Assembly (NCBI RefSeq): GCF_000525875.1
Contig: NZ_AODF01000027.1
Coordinates: 20,339 to 84,338 of the forward strand
Direction of reading: 5' to 3'
DNA: 64,000 nt
Origin: Listeria floridensis FSL S10-1187
GTDB taxonomy: Bacteria > Bacillota > Bacilli > Lactobacillales > Listeriaceae
A program made the position numbers and the translations under genes. The notes beneath the pieces were generated by a model that saw only the letters and a program-made list of their open reading frames with translations, was not told where the DNA came from and did not search any database. This document shows positions 1-11,409 of this stretch, piece after piece (within the stretch, counting starts at the first letter, position 1; every line of letters begins with the position of its first letter).

Positions 1-4
1 CAAT

Positions 5-14
5 CCTCTCCTTT
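5..14 (-). promoter_or_regulatory. Ribosome binding site of a gene starting just outside the left edge (probably mfd)
   Basis: On the minus strand the motif AAAGGAGAGG lies 4 bases from the window edge, so a start codon should follow immediately outside. In Listeria and Bacillus the gene after pth is mfd, the transcription-repair coupling factor; that identity comes from gene order only, since no coding sequence is visible. Confidence 0.5.
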
Positions 15-75
15 GTCCAAAAACTGCTTTCATTATCTTTCTGAAAATTCCTTCTTTATAAAACAAGCAAGACAG

Positions 76-113
76 CATGCCGAGGTTACCGTCTAGAGCC
101 CGGTTCGGCATGC
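76..113 (-). terminator. Possible terminator after pth
   Basis: A perfect 9-bp inverted repeat (GCATGCCGA / TCGGCATGC) begins directly after the pth stop codon and is followed on the minus strand by a moderately T-rich stretch (TGTCTTGCTTGTTTT). The U tract is imperfect, so it may only weaken transcription into the next gene. Confidence 0.4.
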
Positions 114-668
114 TTAATTATAGCGATTCATCACATCTAAAAAAGGAAGTTTTGTTGCATCTTCGATCGCATCTGCACTTTTTTTAATGGCATCAATAAT
201 CTCAGGCTGCTCTGCTTTAGCAAAGTCGCCGAGAACGTAATGGATGATTTCACCGCGTTCCGGACGATCAATTCCAACGCGAATCCGATTAAATTCTTGT
301 GTTTTTAGATGGGCAATTAAAGAGCGCATCCCGTTATGACCACCAGCGCTTCCTTTTTGGCGCAATCTGATTTTTCCGATTGGCAAATCAAGATCATCAT
401 AGACGACGATCAAATCATCAATAGCAATATCGTAATAGTCCATCAGCGGCTTGACGCATTCACCAGAGGCATTCATAAATGTAAGCGGCTTGACAAGCAG
501 GACTTTTTCGCCACCTATGATTAGGCTGCTTGTCATCCCATTAAATTTCGTGCTTTTCCACGGAGTTTGAAATCTGTAGCTAAGTTCATCCACCACCATG
601 AAGCCGGCATTATGCCGTGTTCGCTCATATTTTTTTCCTGGGTTTCCGAGCCCTACAATCATTTTCAT
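114..668 (-). CDS. pth: Peptidyl-tRNA hydrolase
   Basis: Cytoplasmic enzyme that releases peptides from prematurely dissociated peptidyl-tRNA, recycling tRNA. The protein is 184 residues, the normal family length. It has the N-terminal GLGNPG motif with Asn9, His19 in the RHNAG motif, the VVYDDLDLP segment with the catalytic Asp, and GGHNG further on. I start it at the ATG at 668 (MKMIVGLG) because AGCGGGGAG stands 8 bases upstream; an open frame reaches 20 codons further but has no ribosome site and no family similarity. It lies between ctc and a presumed mfd, the order seen in Listeria and Bacillus. Confidence 0.95.
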   Translation of the reverse strand: MKMIVGLGNPGKKYERTRHNAGFMVVDELSYRFQTPWKSTKFNGMTSSLIIGGEKVLLVKPLTFMNASGECVKPLMDYYDIAIDDLIVVYDDLDLPIGKIRLRQKGSAGGHNGMRSLIAHLKTQEFNRIRVGIDRPERGEIIHYVLGDFAKAEQPEIIDAIKKSADAIEDATKLPFLDVMNRYN

Positions 669-834
669 CGTTTTATTCTCCCCGCTCAACAAAACCACTT
701 CAAAAATTGAACTGGTTTCTCTTTCCAATTATTTGTTTGATTATATCATGATTTTCACGGTTTTTAAAGTTCTCCCTCTTTACATAAAAAAGCGCGGCAC
801 CAAGCGGCACCGCACTTTCTATTCGTATCTTCTA

Positions 835-1461
835 TTATTCAACGGGAGCATCTGCCGAACCGTGAACTGCTTCTGGTTCTGGCGCTTCGGCTCCTTCTGT
901 CGGTTCTTCAGCAACACGTGGAGCCGCAATTGTTACAAGCGCTTCTTCGCCGTCTGTTATTATTTCGTAGTCTGCATTTTTCGGAATATCACTTGCAGCT
1001 AACGAATCACCGATTTCTAGACCAGAAATATCTACTTCAATGGCTTCTGGAAGTTTATCCGGCGTTGCTTTCACAATCACTTCATATAGAACTTGCTGTA
1101 AGACCCCGCCGGATTTCACACCGACAGAATCGCCTACAAGGTCAATTCGAACTTCAGTTTCTACTTCTTCACTCATATCTACTGCAAGCAAATCCAAGTG
1201 AATGATTTCATCTTTTAATGGATCTTTTTGATATTGATGTAATAAAACATTCATCTTCGATCCATCTACTGTTACTGCGAATACTTCGTTACGTCCGTGC
1301 TCACGAACCGCTTTGATTAGTTCAAGGGCATCAACTGAGACCGCAATGTTCTCTGCTTGATAGCCATAAATAATCGCTGGGATACGTCCTGCTTCACGTA
1401 CTTCTGTTACTTGCGAATGCGGTTTCGTATCTCTTTTCTGAACTTCTAATGTAGTTGCCAT
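835..1461 (-). CDS. rplY: 50S ribosomal protein L25 / general stress protein Ctc
   Basis: Ribosomal protein of the L25/TL5/Ctc family, which binds 5S rRNA; the long Ctc form is a general stress protein in Bacillus and Listeria. The 208-residue protein has an N-terminal L25 domain (about residues 4-90), a C-terminal beta-rich TL5 domain (about 98-185) and an acidic Glu/Ala/Pro tail. The start MATTLEVQ at 1461 is preferred over an ATG five codons earlier because it matches the family N-terminus and has GGAGTGG upstream. A near-perfect sigma-B promoter lies 47 bases upstream (1508-1532), which fits stress induction. The gene is alone between convergent-facing neighbours. Confidence 0.95.
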   Translation of the reverse strand: MATTLEVQKRDTKPHSQVTEVREAGRIPAIIYGYQAENIAVSVDALELIKAVREHGRNEVFAVTVDGSKMNVLLHQYQKDPLKDEIIHLDLLAVDMSEEVETEVRIDLVGDSVGVKSGGVLQQVLYEVIVKATPDKLPEAIEVDISGLEIGDSLAASDIPKNADYEIITDGEEALVTIAAPRVAEEPTEGAEAPEPEAVHGSADAPVE

Positions 1462-1507
1462 AAAAATCCACTCCACTCATTCAATTTGTATTCATCAATA
1501 ACAAATT

Positions 1508-1532
1508 TTACCCTACTTCGAAAACTTCAAAC
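1508..1532 (-). promoter_or_regulatory. Sigma-B promoter of ctc
   Basis: On the minus strand GTTTGA, 13 bases, then GGGTAA, close to the sigma-B consensus GTTTAA-N12-14-GGGTAT/A. It sits 47 bases upstream of the ctc start codon. The ctc gene of B. subtilis is the classical sigma-B reporter, so position and sequence agree. The rest of the 335-base gap up to ldh is AT-rich and shows no gene. Confidence 0.75.
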
Positions 1533-1619
1533 AAAATAATGTTTATTTTTTTCCAAGAAAAGGTAAACAAAAACTAGTGTAAAACTTTGTTATTGCACTT
1601 CTATTGTAACGTAAACTGA

Positions 1620-2735
<1,116 letters not shown>

Positions 2736-2765
2736 GATCAAATTTTTATCCCATCACACACTTGA

Positions 2766-2796
2766 GCGGCGCCCCTTCGCGGGCGCCGCTTTTTTG
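2766..2796 (+). terminator. Terminator of ldh
   Basis: GC-rich hairpin GCGGCGCCC / GGGCGCCGC with a 6-base loop followed by seven T residues. Confidence 0.9.
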
Positions 2797-2995
2797 TTTT
2801 CTTATCCAAAATCCGTGAACTTTCAGTTTCCCAACTGGTACTCGTTACGCAAAATGTAACAGGTTCCTTTCTGTTTTTCTCTGTTTTTTTAGTCGGAAAA
2901 GTCATTCCAAAATTATAGTCCTTATACTATGATGTTGCTGTGGCAATGAAATACTCGAGTATGCCCCAAAGAATCCGTCTATTGAGGTGAAAAAC

Positions 2996-4018
2996 ATGGT
3001 GAAGAAAAGAGACTATATTGATACAAATGATTTTTCTAAAGATGAAATCGTTTACATGATTGATTTGGCATTGAAATTGAAAGAAGCAATTAAAAATGGT
3101 TATTATCCGCCGATTCTTAAAAATAAATCACTCGGCATGATTTTTGAACAATCTTCCACTCGGACAAGGGTTTCGTTTGAAACAGCGATGACGCAACTTG
3201 GTGGACATGCCCAATATCTTGCACCAGGGCAAATTCAGCTTGGCGGGCATGAAAGTGTCGGGGATACCGCACGTGTTTTATCACGGCTTGTGGATATTTT
3301 GATGGCACGTGTTGAGCGGCACCAAACTGTTGTTGACTTAGCAGAAGACGCGACGATTCCAGTTATCAACGGGATGAGCGATTACAACCATCCAACGCAA
3401 GAACTTGGGGATGCGATTACGATGATCGAGCATCTTCCTGAAGGCAAGAAAATTGAAGACTGTAAAATCGTTTTTGTCGGAGATGCTACACAGGTTTGTG
3501 TGTCTACGATGTTCATGGCGACAAAGCTTGGTATGAAGTTCGTTCAATTTGGGCCAAAGGGATTCCAGATAAAAGAAGACCGGATCAAAATTGCAGAGGA
3601 AAACTGCAGGGTTTCAGGGGGAAGCGTGCTCATCACAGAAGATGCAGACGAAGCTTTGAAAGACGCTGATTTTATCTACACGGACGTTTGGTACGGGCTT
3701 TATGAAGCGGAACTTTCGGAAGAGGAACGGATGAAGACTTTTTATCCGAAATATCAGGTAGACATGGATTTGATCAAAAAAGCGGCTCCTCATGTGAAAT
3801 TTATGCACTGCTTACCTGCTACTCGTGGCGAGGAAGTGACAGACGAGGTGCTCGATGCACCATTTTCGATTGTGCTTGATGAAGCGGAAAATCGCTTAAC
3901 AGCAATGCGCGCTTTACTTGTATACTTCCTTAAACCCTACTTAAACTATGCCGAAGAAGCGACCTGCTTGAAATACGATGCGGATATTCAAGCGCTTTTA
4001 CGGCATTATGTGGATTGA
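2996..4018 (+). CDS. ptcA: Putrescine carbamoyltransferase
   Basis: Transfers the carbamoyl group between N-carbamoylputrescine and phosphate, giving putrescine and carbamoyl phosphate in the agmatine deiminase pathway. The 340-residue protein has the transcarbamylase carbamoyl-phosphate motif SSTRTR at 53-58, HPTQELGD and HCLPATRG. The segment around YGLYEAEL and the extended C-terminus resemble putrescine rather than ornithine transferases. The ATG at 2996 is chosen because GAGGTGA stands 6 bases before it; a GTG at 2987 overlaps that site. It heads an operon with aguD, aguA and arcC. A TATACT -10 lies at 2923-2928 without a good -35, so activation or derepression may be needed. Confidence 0.9.
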   Translation: MVKKRDYIDTNDFSKDEIVYMIDLALKLKEAIKNGYYPPILKNKSLGMIFEQSSTRTRVSFETAMTQLGGHAQYLAPGQIQLGGHESVGDTARVLSRLVDILMARVERHQTVVDLAEDATIPVINGMSDYNHPTQELGDAITMIEHLPEGKKIEDCKIVFVGDATQVCVSTMFMATKLGMKFVQFGPKGFQIKEDRIKIAEENCRVSGGSVLITEDADEALKDADFIYTDVWYGLYEAELSEEERMKTFYPKYQVDMDLIKKAAPHVKFMHCLPATRGEEVTDEVLDAPFSIVLDEAENRLTAMRALLVYFLKPYLNYAEEATCLKYDADIQALLRHYVD

Positions 4019-4082
4019 TGCTTGATTTATTATGGAGGGAGAATTTTGTTTCTTCCTCCGTTCAAAAGAGGAAGTGGACGTT

Positions 4083-5462
4083 TTGAAGGAAAAGAAAAAG
4101 TTTCGTTTGTTTGATGCTGTTTTAATGGCGGTTTGTGTTATTTTAGTTGTTGAATCTGCCGCTCCAGCCGCCGCAATCGGCTCCTCGCAATTCTTTTGGT
4201 GGGTCGCTCTTTTGATTTTATTCTTTCTGCCGTACGGGCTTATTTCAGCAGAACTCGGAACAAGCTACGACGATGAAGGCGGTATTTATGATTGGGTCAA
4301 ACGCGCATTTGGCAACAAATGGGGCGGCAGAGTTGCTTGGCTTTACTGGATTAATTATCCGATTTGGATGGCTAGCCTCGCTGTTTTGTTTATGGAGGTG
4401 GCGACACAAATTTTCAAGCTTAAACTAAGCACTCCGGTAGCCATCCTCATTCAGCTATTGTTCATCTGGATCGTTGTTCTGATCAGTTGTTATCCTGTCA
4501 GCGATAGCAAGTGGATTCTAAATATTGCGGCTTTTTGTAAAGTATTCATTATGCTTGCACTTGGTGTACTCGGCATTTACTTCGCGGTTACGAAAGGGCT
4601 CGCGAATGATTTTTCTGGAAAAGCACTTTTACCAAGTTTCGACTTAAACAGTTTATCGTTTATCTCGATCATTTTGTTTAACTTTCTCGGCTTTGAAGTT
4701 GTCACTACGCTTGCAGGCGACATGGAGAATCCGAAGAAACAGATACCGCAAGCGATTATTGTCGGTGGCATCTTAATTGCTTTCTTTTATTTGTTTGCTG
4801 CATTCGGGATGGGCGCTGCGATCCCAACGTCTGAGCTTTCGACGTCTGGCGGCTTGATAGACAGCTTTATCATGCTGATCGGCAACCTTAATCCGTTCGT
4901 TATCGTCATCGGAATTATGTTTATGTATACGCTTGTTGCCAATTTGATTTCATGGGCTCTTGGCGTCAATTATGTTGCGATGTATGCCGCAAGAAATAAA
5001 GATTTGCCGCGTGTATTCGGGATACAAAACAAGAAGAATGAAATGCCGCTTGGCGCTAATCTTTTAAACGGTTTAGTGGCTTCGCTTCTCGTTGTGATTG
5101 CACCACTGATTCCAAATGAAAATATTTTCTGGGCATTCTTCGCTTTGAATGTGGTGGCACTGCTTGCCTCTTATATTATGATGTTCCCAGCGTTTTTAAA
5201 ACTTCGGAAAATCGATCCGGATCGCCCGCGGCCGTTTAAAGTCCCAGGTGGTAAGGTGCTACTCAATTTGTTCACCTATATTCCGGTCGCTCTGCTCGTC
5301 ATCACGCTGATCTTTTCAGCCGTACCACTCAATGGTTCGTCTGCTGAATTAAATGAAAAAATCCCGATTTTGATCGGGGCAATTGCTGCTTTTATTATTG
5401 GTGAAATTTGTATCGCCAAAGCAGGAAAACGAAAGAACTCGGGAAAGGATGAATTGGATTGA
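4083..5462 (+). CDS. aguD: Agmatine/putrescine antiporter
   Basis: APC-superfamily membrane transporter of about 459 residues with roughly 12 hydrophobic segments, expected to exchange external agmatine for internal putrescine. Position between ptcA and aguA supports the substrate; from sequence alone it is an amino acid/polyamine antiporter. The start is uncertain. I choose the TTG at 4083, giving [15 protein letters not shown], because AGAGGAAG lies 8 bases upstream. An ATG at 4032 in the same frame would add 17 residues with no family similarity. The upstream GGAGGGAGAA can pair imperfectly with TTCTTCCTCC a few bases later. The stop overlaps the aguA start by four bases. Confidence 0.88.
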   Translation: MKEKKKFRLFDAVLMAVCVILVVESAAPAAAIGSSQFFWWVALLILFFLPYGLISAELGTSYDDEGGIYDWVKRAFGNKWGGRVAWLYWINYPIWMASLAVLFMEVATQIFKLKLSTPVAILIQLLFIWIVVLISCYPVSDSKWILNIAAFCKVFIMLALGVLGIYFAVTKGLANDFSGKALLPSFDLNSLSFISIILFNFLGFEVVTTLAGDMENPKKQIPQAIIVGGILIAFFYLFAAFGMGAAIPTSELSTSGGLIDSFIMLIGNLNPFVIVIGIMFMYTLVANLISWALGVNYVAMYAARNKDLPRVFGIQNKKNEMPLGANLLNGLVASLLVVIAPLIPNENIFWAFFALNVVALLASYIMMFPAFLKLRKIDPDRPRPFKVPGGKVLLNLFTYIPVALLVITLIFSAVPLNGSSAELNEKIPILIGAIAAFIIGEICIAKAGKRKNSGKDELD

Positions 5463-6553
5463 AAACTTTAGATAGTTCTCCTAAAAAAGATGGATTTATG
5501 ATGCCGGGCGAATTTGAAGCGCATCGCGGCTGCTATATGCTTTGGCCAGAACGTCCGGACAATTGGCGCAATGGCGCAAAACCGGCACAAGCAGCTTTCA
5601 CAGCTGTCGCTTCGGCGATTTCAAAATTCGAGCCTGTTACGGTGGCTGTTTCACCGCGACAATACAGCAATGCACGCCATATGCTACCGGATCATATTCG
5701 CACAGTTGAAATAGATAATGATGATGCTTGGGTGCGCGACTGCGGAGCGACATTTGTACGCAACAAAGATGGCGAAATCCGTGCTGTCGATTGGACTTTT
5801 AATGCTTGGGGCGGACTCGTTGACGGGCTTTATTTCCCTTGGGATAAGGACGATCAGGTGGCGCAAAAGATGGCTGAATTAGAAGCTTCTGACAGATATC
5901 GCTTGGAGAATTTTGTACTGGAAGGCGGATCGATTCATGTTGACGGTGAAGGTACACTGATTACGACCGAGGAATGTCTGCTCTCTGAAGGACGCAATCC
6001 TGAACTTTCCAAAGAACAAATTGAAACGATCTTGAAGGAATATTTGAACCTTGAAAAAATCATTTGGCTGAAACGCGGCATTTACTTGGATGAGACAAAC
6101 GGCCATGTTGATAATATTTTGAACTATGTGGCTCCTGGGGAGGTTGCGCTTGCATGGACAGATGATGTGAGTGATCCGCAATACGAAATTTCTAAGGACT
6201 GTCTCGACATTTTAGAGCATACTACGGACGCAAGAGGTCGTAAATTAAAAGTGCATAAACTTCACGTCCCTAACCCCATCTTGATTACAGAAGAAGAAAG
6301 TCGCGGTGTCGATGCTGTCGATGGTACTTTGCCGCGCGAAGCTGGCGACCGCTTGGCTGCAAGTTATATTAACTATTATTCTGCGAATGGCGGGATTATT
6401 TTTCCGCTGTTCGATGATCCGAATGATGAAAAGGCACGCGAAACATTGAGCGCGCTTTATCCTGACCGAGAAGTCGTCGGTGTGCCGGCGCGCGAAATCT
6501 TACTCGGTGGAGGAAATATCCACTGTATCACTCAACAAGTTCCTAAAGGATGA
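5459..6553 (+). CDS. aguA: Agmatine deiminase
   Basis: Hydrolyses agmatine to N-carbamoylputrescine and ammonia; ammonia release raises internal pH. The 364-residue guanidine-modifying enzyme has the nucleophilic Cys at residue 356 in GGGNIHC, the catalytic His in [18 protein letters not shown] near the N-terminus, and ETNGHVDN. It starts at TTG 5459 within the TTGA overlap with the aguD stop, with AAAGGA upstream; the N-terminal SSPKKDGF matches the family. L. monocytogenes carries two aguA copies in its agmatine locus, here only one is present. Confidence 0.93.
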   Translation: MKTLDSSPKKDGFMMPGEFEAHRGCYMLWPERPDNWRNGAKPAQAAFTAVASAISKFEPVTVAVSPRQYSNARHMLPDHIRTVEIDNDDAWVRDCGATFVRNKDGEIRAVDWTFNAWGGLVDGLYFPWDKDDQVAQKMAELEASDRYRLENFVLEGGSIHVDGEGTLITTEECLLSEGRNPELSKEQIETILKEYLNLEKIIWLKRGIYLDETNGHVDNILNYVAPGEVALAWTDDVSDPQYEISKDCLDILEHTTDARGRKLKVHKLHVPNPILITEEESRGVDAVDGTLPREAGDRLAASYINYYSANGGIIFPLFDDPNDEKARETLSALYPDREVVGVPAREILLGGGNIHCITQQVPKG

Positions 6554-6568
6554 TTGCGAGGGAAGAAC

Positions 6569-7513
6569 ATGAAAAAACGAAAAGTAGTAGTGGCACTCGG
6601 CGGAAACGCAATTCTATCTAATGACGCGAGTGCAGAGGCTCAACAAAAAGCTTTAGAACAAACGGCAGAACACCTAGTGGAATTTGTGCTACATGATGAT
6701 GATCTTGTTATCTCACACGGAAATGGACCGCAAGTTGGAAATCTGCTACTGCAACAGCAAGCGGGAAACTCTGAAAAAAATCCTGCATTACCGCTTGATT
6801 CTTGTGTTGCAATGACTCAAGGAAGCATCGGATACTGGATGCAAAATGCGTTCGATAATGTCTTTCATAAACATCAGCTTGAAAAAGAAACCGTTTCGCT
6901 CATTACGCAAGTGATTGTTGATCAGGAAGATCCAGCATTCAGAAATCCTACTAAACCAATTGGCCCCTTTTTATCAAAAGAAGAGGCCTTAACGGAAGAA
7001 GCTGAAACAGGCGCTGTATTCATTGAAGATGCTGGACGCGGCTATCGCAAAGTAGTTCCTTCGCCCATGCCGCTTTACATTAAAGAACATGTTGCCATTC
7101 GTCAGCTGATCGAAAATGGCGTCATCACAATTTCAGCTGGCGGTGGCGGGATTTCTGTCGTTGATCAGGATGGGAAATTTACTGGTGTGGAAGCTGTCAT
7201 CGACAAAGACTTTGCTTCTTTACGGCTTGCTGAAATGATCGAAGCCGACTTATTTGTTATTTTAACAGGCGTTGATCATGTTTTCGTCAACTTCAATAAA
7301 CCGGATCAACAAAAACTGGAACATGTAACCGTTTCTGAGCTGGAAAGATGGCGCGCCGAAAATCAATTTGCAGCCGGAAGTATGCTCCCAAAAATTGAAG
7401 CAGCGATGGCTTTCGTGAAAAATCGTCCTTCGGCAAAAGCTGTTATTACTTCTCTTGAGAACATCGGCGACTTCTTAAAAAATGGAACTGGGACGGTTAT
7501 CACAGCAAAATAA
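6569..7513 (+). CDS. arcC: Carbamate kinase
   Basis: Converts carbamoyl phosphate and ADP to ATP, ammonia and CO2, the energy-yielding last step of the agmatine deiminase route. The 314-residue protein shows the amino acid kinase pattern: VVVALGGNA at the N-terminus, [19 protein letters not shown] and the late GSMLPKIEA segment. The ATG at 6569 has GAGGGAAG upstream and lies 15 bases after the aguA stop. Fourth gene of the operon, closed by a terminator at 7521. Confidence 0.93.
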   Translation: MKKRKVVVALGGNAILSNDASAEAQQKALEQTAEHLVEFVLHDDDLVISHGNGPQVGNLLLQQQAGNSEKNPALPLDSCVAMTQGSIGYWMQNAFDNVFHKHQLEKETVSLITQVIVDQEDPAFRNPTKPIGPFLSKEEALTEEAETGAVFIEDAGRGYRKVVPSPMPLYIKEHVAIRQLIENGVITISAGGGGISVVDQDGKFTGVEAVIDKDFASLRLAEMIEADLFVILTGVDHVFVNFNKPDQQKLEHVTVSELERWRAENQFAAGSMLPKIEAAMAFVKNRPSAKAVITSLENIGDFLKNGTGTVITAK

Positions 7514-7520
7514 AATGATC

Positions 7521-7564
7521 AAAGCGAATCCTTAGTTCTAATTAGGCCAAGGGTTCGCTTTTTG
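7521..7564 (+). terminator. Terminator of the agmatine operon
   Basis: Hairpin AAGCGAATCCTT / AAGGGTTCGCTT with a 14-base loop and a following T run. Confidence 0.8.
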
Positions 7565-7652
7565 TTATCTTAGGAACTATTGTATAATAATCCTGATAGA
7601 GACAGTTAGTAGTAATAAAGCTCACAACCTCACATGGAAAGGATTGAAAACT

Positions 7653-8441
7653 ATGGATTTTTTTGAGATTGCCAGTCAATCCATCTCAAGCTTAACTCGC
7701 AACGAACGCATCTTATTTGATTACGTTGTTAAAAATATGACTCGGATAAAAAACCAAAGCATCCGCGAAGTTTCTGCTGAATGCTTTGTTTCAACTACTA
7801 CTTTTTTGCGTTTTGTCAGGAAAATCGGATTTACAGGTTACAGTGAATTTACGACGGTATTGAAATTTACGGAAGCTAACAAACATGCCGAGATCCGCCC
7901 GAGCCCGTTTGTCGTGAACCAAAAGAATTATCGCGAAGAATATTTAAAAAATATCATTGAATCTGTTCGCGTACTGGAGCCATCAAAATTGCAACGCATC
8001 ACGACGAAGCTCGAGCAAAAACCGCGAATTTATTTTTTCGCCAAAGGTTTGAGTAAACATGCCGCCGAATATGTCAAATACCTCTATACGATGAATGGCT
8101 TTTTGGTTGAATTTCCCGAGGATTATCAATATCGCCAGGCGATTTTGCCGCATATCGGCTCCGAAGATATGGTCTTTATTTTAACTTATGGTGGTCATGA
8201 TATTGAACTTGTACAGACTGCTCAAAAACTGAAGGCACGCAAAAACACGCCTCTTCTCATTTCAATCACTTGCGCCGACAATAATATCATTCAAAATATG
8301 AGCGATATTAATTTATATATTTTTACAGATGAAATTGAAATTAACCATTTGGATATTACTTCACGCATTTCCACAATCGCTTTAATGGAGCTGATTTTGT
8401 ACCAGCACATTGAAAATATGAACCCTAATGTATATAGTTAA
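7653..8441 (+). CDS. RpiR-family transcriptional regulator
   Basis: Two-domain regulator of 262 residues: an N-terminal RpiR-type helix-turn-helix (about residues 1-77, with SVSAECFVS-like spacing and TTFLRFVRKIGF in the recognition region) and a C-terminal SIS domain that usually binds phosphosugars. The ATG at 7653 follows GGAAAGGA; a TTG at 7644 lies too close to that site. The gene follows the agmatine operon and has its own upstream region after a terminator. The equivalent L. monocytogenes agmatine locus also ends with an RpiR-type gene, so a role in regulating agmatine catabolism is a reasonable inference. Confidence 0.85.
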   Translation: MDFFEIASQSISSLTRNERILFDYVVKNMTRIKNQSIREVSAECFVSTTTFLRFVRKIGFTGYSEFTTVLKFTEANKHAEIRPSPFVVNQKNYREEYLKNIIESVRVLEPSKLQRITTKLEQKPRIYFFAKGLSKHAAEYVKYLYTMNGFLVEFPEDYQYRQAILPHIGSEDMVFILTYGGHDIELVQTAQKLKARKNTPLLISITCADNNIIQNMSDINLYIFTDEIEINHLDITSRISTIALMELILYQHIENMNPNVYS

Positions 8442-8516
8442 TTTTACACATACTTAGATTAATTTTTGACGGATTTTTGCTTTCCAAGTACACTTATGGA
8501 AAGGAGGTTTTTAAAA

Positions 8517-8849
8517 ATGATTACAACAACATCCCCGAACATTGAAGGGAAACAAATTATCGAATATAAAAAAATTGTTTTTGGTGAAGTAATCACTGGC
8601 GTAAACTTCATGAAAGATATCGGAGCCGGCCTGCGCAACTTCTTCGGCGGGCGTTCAGAAGGCTATGAAGAGGAACTCATTAACGCGCGCGAAGCAGCTA
8701 TTGCTGAGATGGAATCTCGAGCTGCCGAACTCGGTGCCAATGCAATCATCGGCGTCGATATTGATTATGAGGTGCTTGGAGCTGATAACGCTATGCTGAT
8801 GGTAACGGCGTCTGGAACAGCTGTCGTGATTGAAGCACAAGATTATTAA
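8517..8849 (+). CDS. YbjQ/UPF0145 family protein
   Basis: Small 110-residue protein of the YbjQ (UPF0145) family, whose members assemble into pentamers; biochemical role unknown. Recognisable features are the N-terminal TTSPNIEGK, the [20 protein letters not shown] segment and the C-terminal [15 protein letters not shown]. The start at 8517 follows AAAGGAGG at good distance. It corresponds in kind and position to the L. monocytogenes gene often called orfB, which lies between the prfA cluster and ldh, so it is a surviving flank of that locus. It converges with prs across a shared terminator. Confidence 0.85.
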   Translation: MITTTSPNIEGKQIIEYKKIVFGEVITGVNFMKDIGAGLRNFFGGRSEGYEEELINAREAAIAEMESRAAELGANAIIGVDIDYEVLGADNAMLMVTASGTAVVIEAQDY

Positions 8850-8851
8850 AA

Positions 8852-8886
8852 AAAAGCGATGCCGCAAAGATTGCGGCATCGCTTTT
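8852..8886. terminator. Bidirectional terminator between the YbjQ gene and prs
   Basis: 16-bp perfect hairpin AAAAGCGATGCCGCAA / TTGCGGCATCGCTTTT with a three-base loop; A and T runs at both ends serve both converging genes. Confidence 0.9.
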
Positions 8887-8891
8887 ACATT

Positions 8892-9851
8892 TTATTCAAA
8901 CAATGAGCTTACTGATTCGTTTTCATGGACGCGGACAATCGCTTCGCCAAGTAAAGGCGCTACCGAAAGTTGTTCCATTTTGTCGATCCACTTATCCTCT
9001 GGCATCGCAATTGAGTTGGTAACAACCAATTTTTCAATTGGCGATTCGTTGATGCGCTCCATTGCTGGGCCGGATAAAACTGGATGTGTACAAGAAGCAA
9101 AGACGCGTGTTGCTCCGCTATTGCGCAGCGCATTCGCAGCAAGTGTGATGGTTCCTGCTGTGTCGATGATATCATCGATCAGGATACACACCTTTCCTTC
9201 TACGTTGCCGACAATGTTCATCACTTCCGCCACATTTGGACGTGGGCGGCGTTTATCGATAATCGCAATCGGCGCTTTTAAGCGGTCTGCCATTTTACGT
9301 GCACGGGTCACTCCGCCGTGGTCAGGTGAAACAACTACGATATCTTCACTCGACAGACCTAGTTTGCTGAAATAGTCGCTAAGAAGGCGAACAGCATTCA
9401 AATGGTCAATCGGAATATCGAAGAATCCTTGGATTTGCGGTGCGTGCATATCAAGCGTAATCATACGTGTAGCACCCGCTGTTTCAATTAAGTTCGCTAC
9501 AAGTTTCGCTGTAATCGGCTCACGGCTTCTGGCTTTGCGATCTTGACGAGCGTAACCGTAATACGGCATCACAATATTGATGGTAGCTGCTGAAGCACGT
9601 TTCAGTGCATCAATCATGATTAAAAGTTCCATTAAATTCTGGTTGACAGGATAGCTTGTCGACTGGACAACATACACGTGGCATCCGCGAATACTTTCTT
9701 CGATGTTGATTTGAATTTCACCATCGCTGAAATGAGTGACACTTGATTTCCCCAGCTCAATACCTACTTCTTTCGCAATGTCTTCTGCTAATGCGCGATT
9801 TGAGTTTAACGAAAAAATCTTTAATTTTGGATCAAAATAATCGTTTGACAT
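8892..9851 (-). CDS. prs: Ribose-phosphate pyrophosphokinase
   Basis: Makes PRPP from ribose 5-phosphate and ATP, feeding purine, pyrimidine, histidine and NAD synthesis. The 319-residue protein has [10 protein letters not shown] near the N-terminus, the flexible-loop and ATP site with RQDRK, SPDHGG, and the PRPP-binding motif [12 protein letters not shown]. Start MSNDYFDPK at 9851 has TGGAGG upstream. It follows glmU after 55 bases without a terminator, so both are probably one operon. In L. monocytogenes this gene is the other border of the prfA cluster. Confidence 0.96.
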   Translation of the reverse strand: MSNDYFDPKLKIFSLNSNRALAEDIAKEVGIELGKSSVTHFSDGEIQINIEESIRGCHVYVVQSTSYPVNQNLMELLIMIDALKRASAATINIVMPYYGYARQDRKARSREPITAKLVANLIETAGATRMITLDMHAPQIQGFFDIPIDHLNAVRLLSDYFSKLGLSSEDIVVVSPDHGGVTRARKMADRLKAPIAIIDKRRPRPNVAEVMNIVGNVEGKVCILIDDIIDTAGTITLAANALRNSGATRVFASCTHPVLSGPAMERINESPIEKLVVTNSIAMPEDKWIDKMEQLSVAPLLGEAIVRVHENESVSSLFE

Positions 9852-9906
9852 AATCAGCCTCCACAAATTTTATAAAATGATAACTAAATGTTTTCCCTCA
9901 CAAAAG

Positions 9907-11286
9907 CTACTTTTTATGTTTATCAAGAATTTTCTTCACATAACCTGCTTTGTTCTCTTGACGAGCTCGCGCGATCGCAAGCGCACCTTCCGGAACATCA
10001 TCTGTGATTGTCGAACCTGCAGCAATATACGTATTATCTGCAATTTCAACAGGTGCAACTAGGTTAGAGTTACAGCCAACAAAGACGTTATCGCCGATTT
10101 TGGTCTTGAATTTATTAAAGCCGTCATAGTTAACGGAAATACTGCCACAGCCAACATTTACATTTTTACCAACTTCTGCATCGCCCATATAAATGAAATG
10201 CGGCAACTTAGTTCCTTCATCTATAACTGCATTCTTGGTTTCTACATAGTTACCAATTTTGACATGCGCTTTGATATCAGATCCTGGACGAAGATGCGAG
10301 AATGGACCGATCGTTACATCATCAGCCACTTTACTGTCTTCGATTTCTGAACTGCGAATTTTAACGCGATCGCCAATTTCAGCATTATCGAACACAGAAC
10401 CACTTGTAATGACACAATCTACACCAATTTTTGTTTTACCGCGAAGCGTAACATTTGCTTCGATTACTGTATCTTGACCGATTTCAACATCCACATCAAT
10501 ATAGGTGCTTGATGGATCAACAAGTGTAACTCCGTTTCGCATATGGCTTTCATTGATACGGTTCCGCATCAGGCGAGAAGCTTCTGCAAGCGCAACGCGA
10601 TCATTCACACCAAGCGATTCTTCAAAGTTTGCCATTCGGTAAGCTGCTACAACTTCATCTTCATCTTTTAAGATTTTAATGACATCAGGCAAGTAATATT
10701 CACCTTGCGCGTTATCATTTGAAACTTTTGAAAGAGCTTCAAATAATGATAGATTGTCAAAGCAGTAAGTACCTGTATTAATTTCTTGCACACGTTGTTC
10801 TTTTTCAGAAGCATCTTTTTGTTCAACAATTTTTTCAACAATCCCCAAATCATCGCGAATAATTCGTCCATATCCAGTTGGATCATCGAGTGTTGTTGTT
10901 AAAATCGTTGCTTTTGCCCGCTTTTCGCTATGATACTTCACGAGCGCTCCGATCGTTTCACTTTCAATCAGCGGGGTATCTCCGCAAACAACAATAGTGA
11001 TACCATCTAGGTCGCCAAGCAAGTCTTTCGCTTGTAGTACTGCATGCGCTGTTCCAAGCTGTTCTTCTTGTTTAACGAATTCGCTTTTTCCTTGTAAACG
11101 GCTACGAACTTCTTCTGCTCCGTGCCCTACAATGGTTACAATTTTATCAATATTCAAATTGCTGACTTGATCAACGACATGTTCAACCATTGGTTTGCCG
11201 CATACTGGATGTAAAACTTTATATAGTTTTGACTTCATTCGTGTTCCCTGACCTGCCGCCAAAACAATAGCATACTGTTTCGTCAT
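9907..11286 (-). CDS. glmU: Bifunctional GlcNAc-1-P uridyltransferase / glucosamine-1-P acetyltransferase
   Basis: Carries out the last two steps to UDP-N-acetylglucosamine for peptidoglycan and teichoic acids. 459 residues: an N-terminal nucleotidyltransferase domain with [11 protein letters not shown] at about 9-19, a PxxGKPM segment, and a C-terminal left-handed beta-helix of hexapeptide repeats (about 250-440) with the acetyltransferase active-site region [11 protein letters not shown]. The ATG at 11286 (MTKQYAIV) is preceded by TTGGGGGTT, an unusual but adequate site. It is transcribed toward prs. Confidence 0.95.
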   Translation of the reverse strand: MTKQYAIVLAAGQGTRMKSKLYKVLHPVCGKPMVEHVVDQVSNLNIDKIVTIVGHGAEEVRSRLQGKSEFVKQEEQLGTAHAVLQAKDLLGDLDGITIVVCGDTPLIESETIGALVKYHSEKRAKATILTTTLDDPTGYGRIIRDDLGIVEKIVEQKDASEKEQRVQEINTGTYCFDNLSLFEALSKVSNDNAQGEYYLPDVIKILKDEDEVVAAYRMANFEESLGVNDRVALAEASRLMRNRINESHMRNGVTLVDPSSTYIDVDVEIGQDTVIEANVTLRGKTKIGVDCVITSGSVFDNAEIGDRVKIRSSEIEDSKVADDVTIGPFSHLRPGSDIKAHVKIGNYVETKNAVIDEGTKLPHFIYMGDAEVGKNVNVGCGSISVNYDGFNKFKTKIGDNVFVGCNSNLVAPVEIADNTYIAAGSTITDDVPEGALAIARARQENKAGYVKKILDKHKK

Positions 11287-11379
11287 TTTATAGAACCCCC
11301 AATTATCACTATTTACCATTAAGAATCATACCGTAAAATAGGGTTTTTTTCAAGGTCGCACGAAGGCGTTCAAACACGC

Positions 11380-11409
11380 AAAAAAAGCCTTCTTCAGACT
11401 AGAAAGCTT
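11380..11409 (-). terminator. Intrinsic terminator ahead of glmU
   Basis: On the minus strand AAGCTTTC, a nine-base loop, GAAGGCTT (8-bp stem with one G-U pair) and then seven T residues. It overlaps the end of a 38-codon reading frame (11394-11510) and lies about 95 bases before glmU, so it ends a short transcript or attenuates glmU. Confidence 0.7.

Noticed and set aside
11287..11393. T-box or riboswitch in the glmU leader
   Set aside because: No T-box motif, glmS ribozyme core or known riboswitch pattern is visible; the structure is better explained by the small gene and its terminator.
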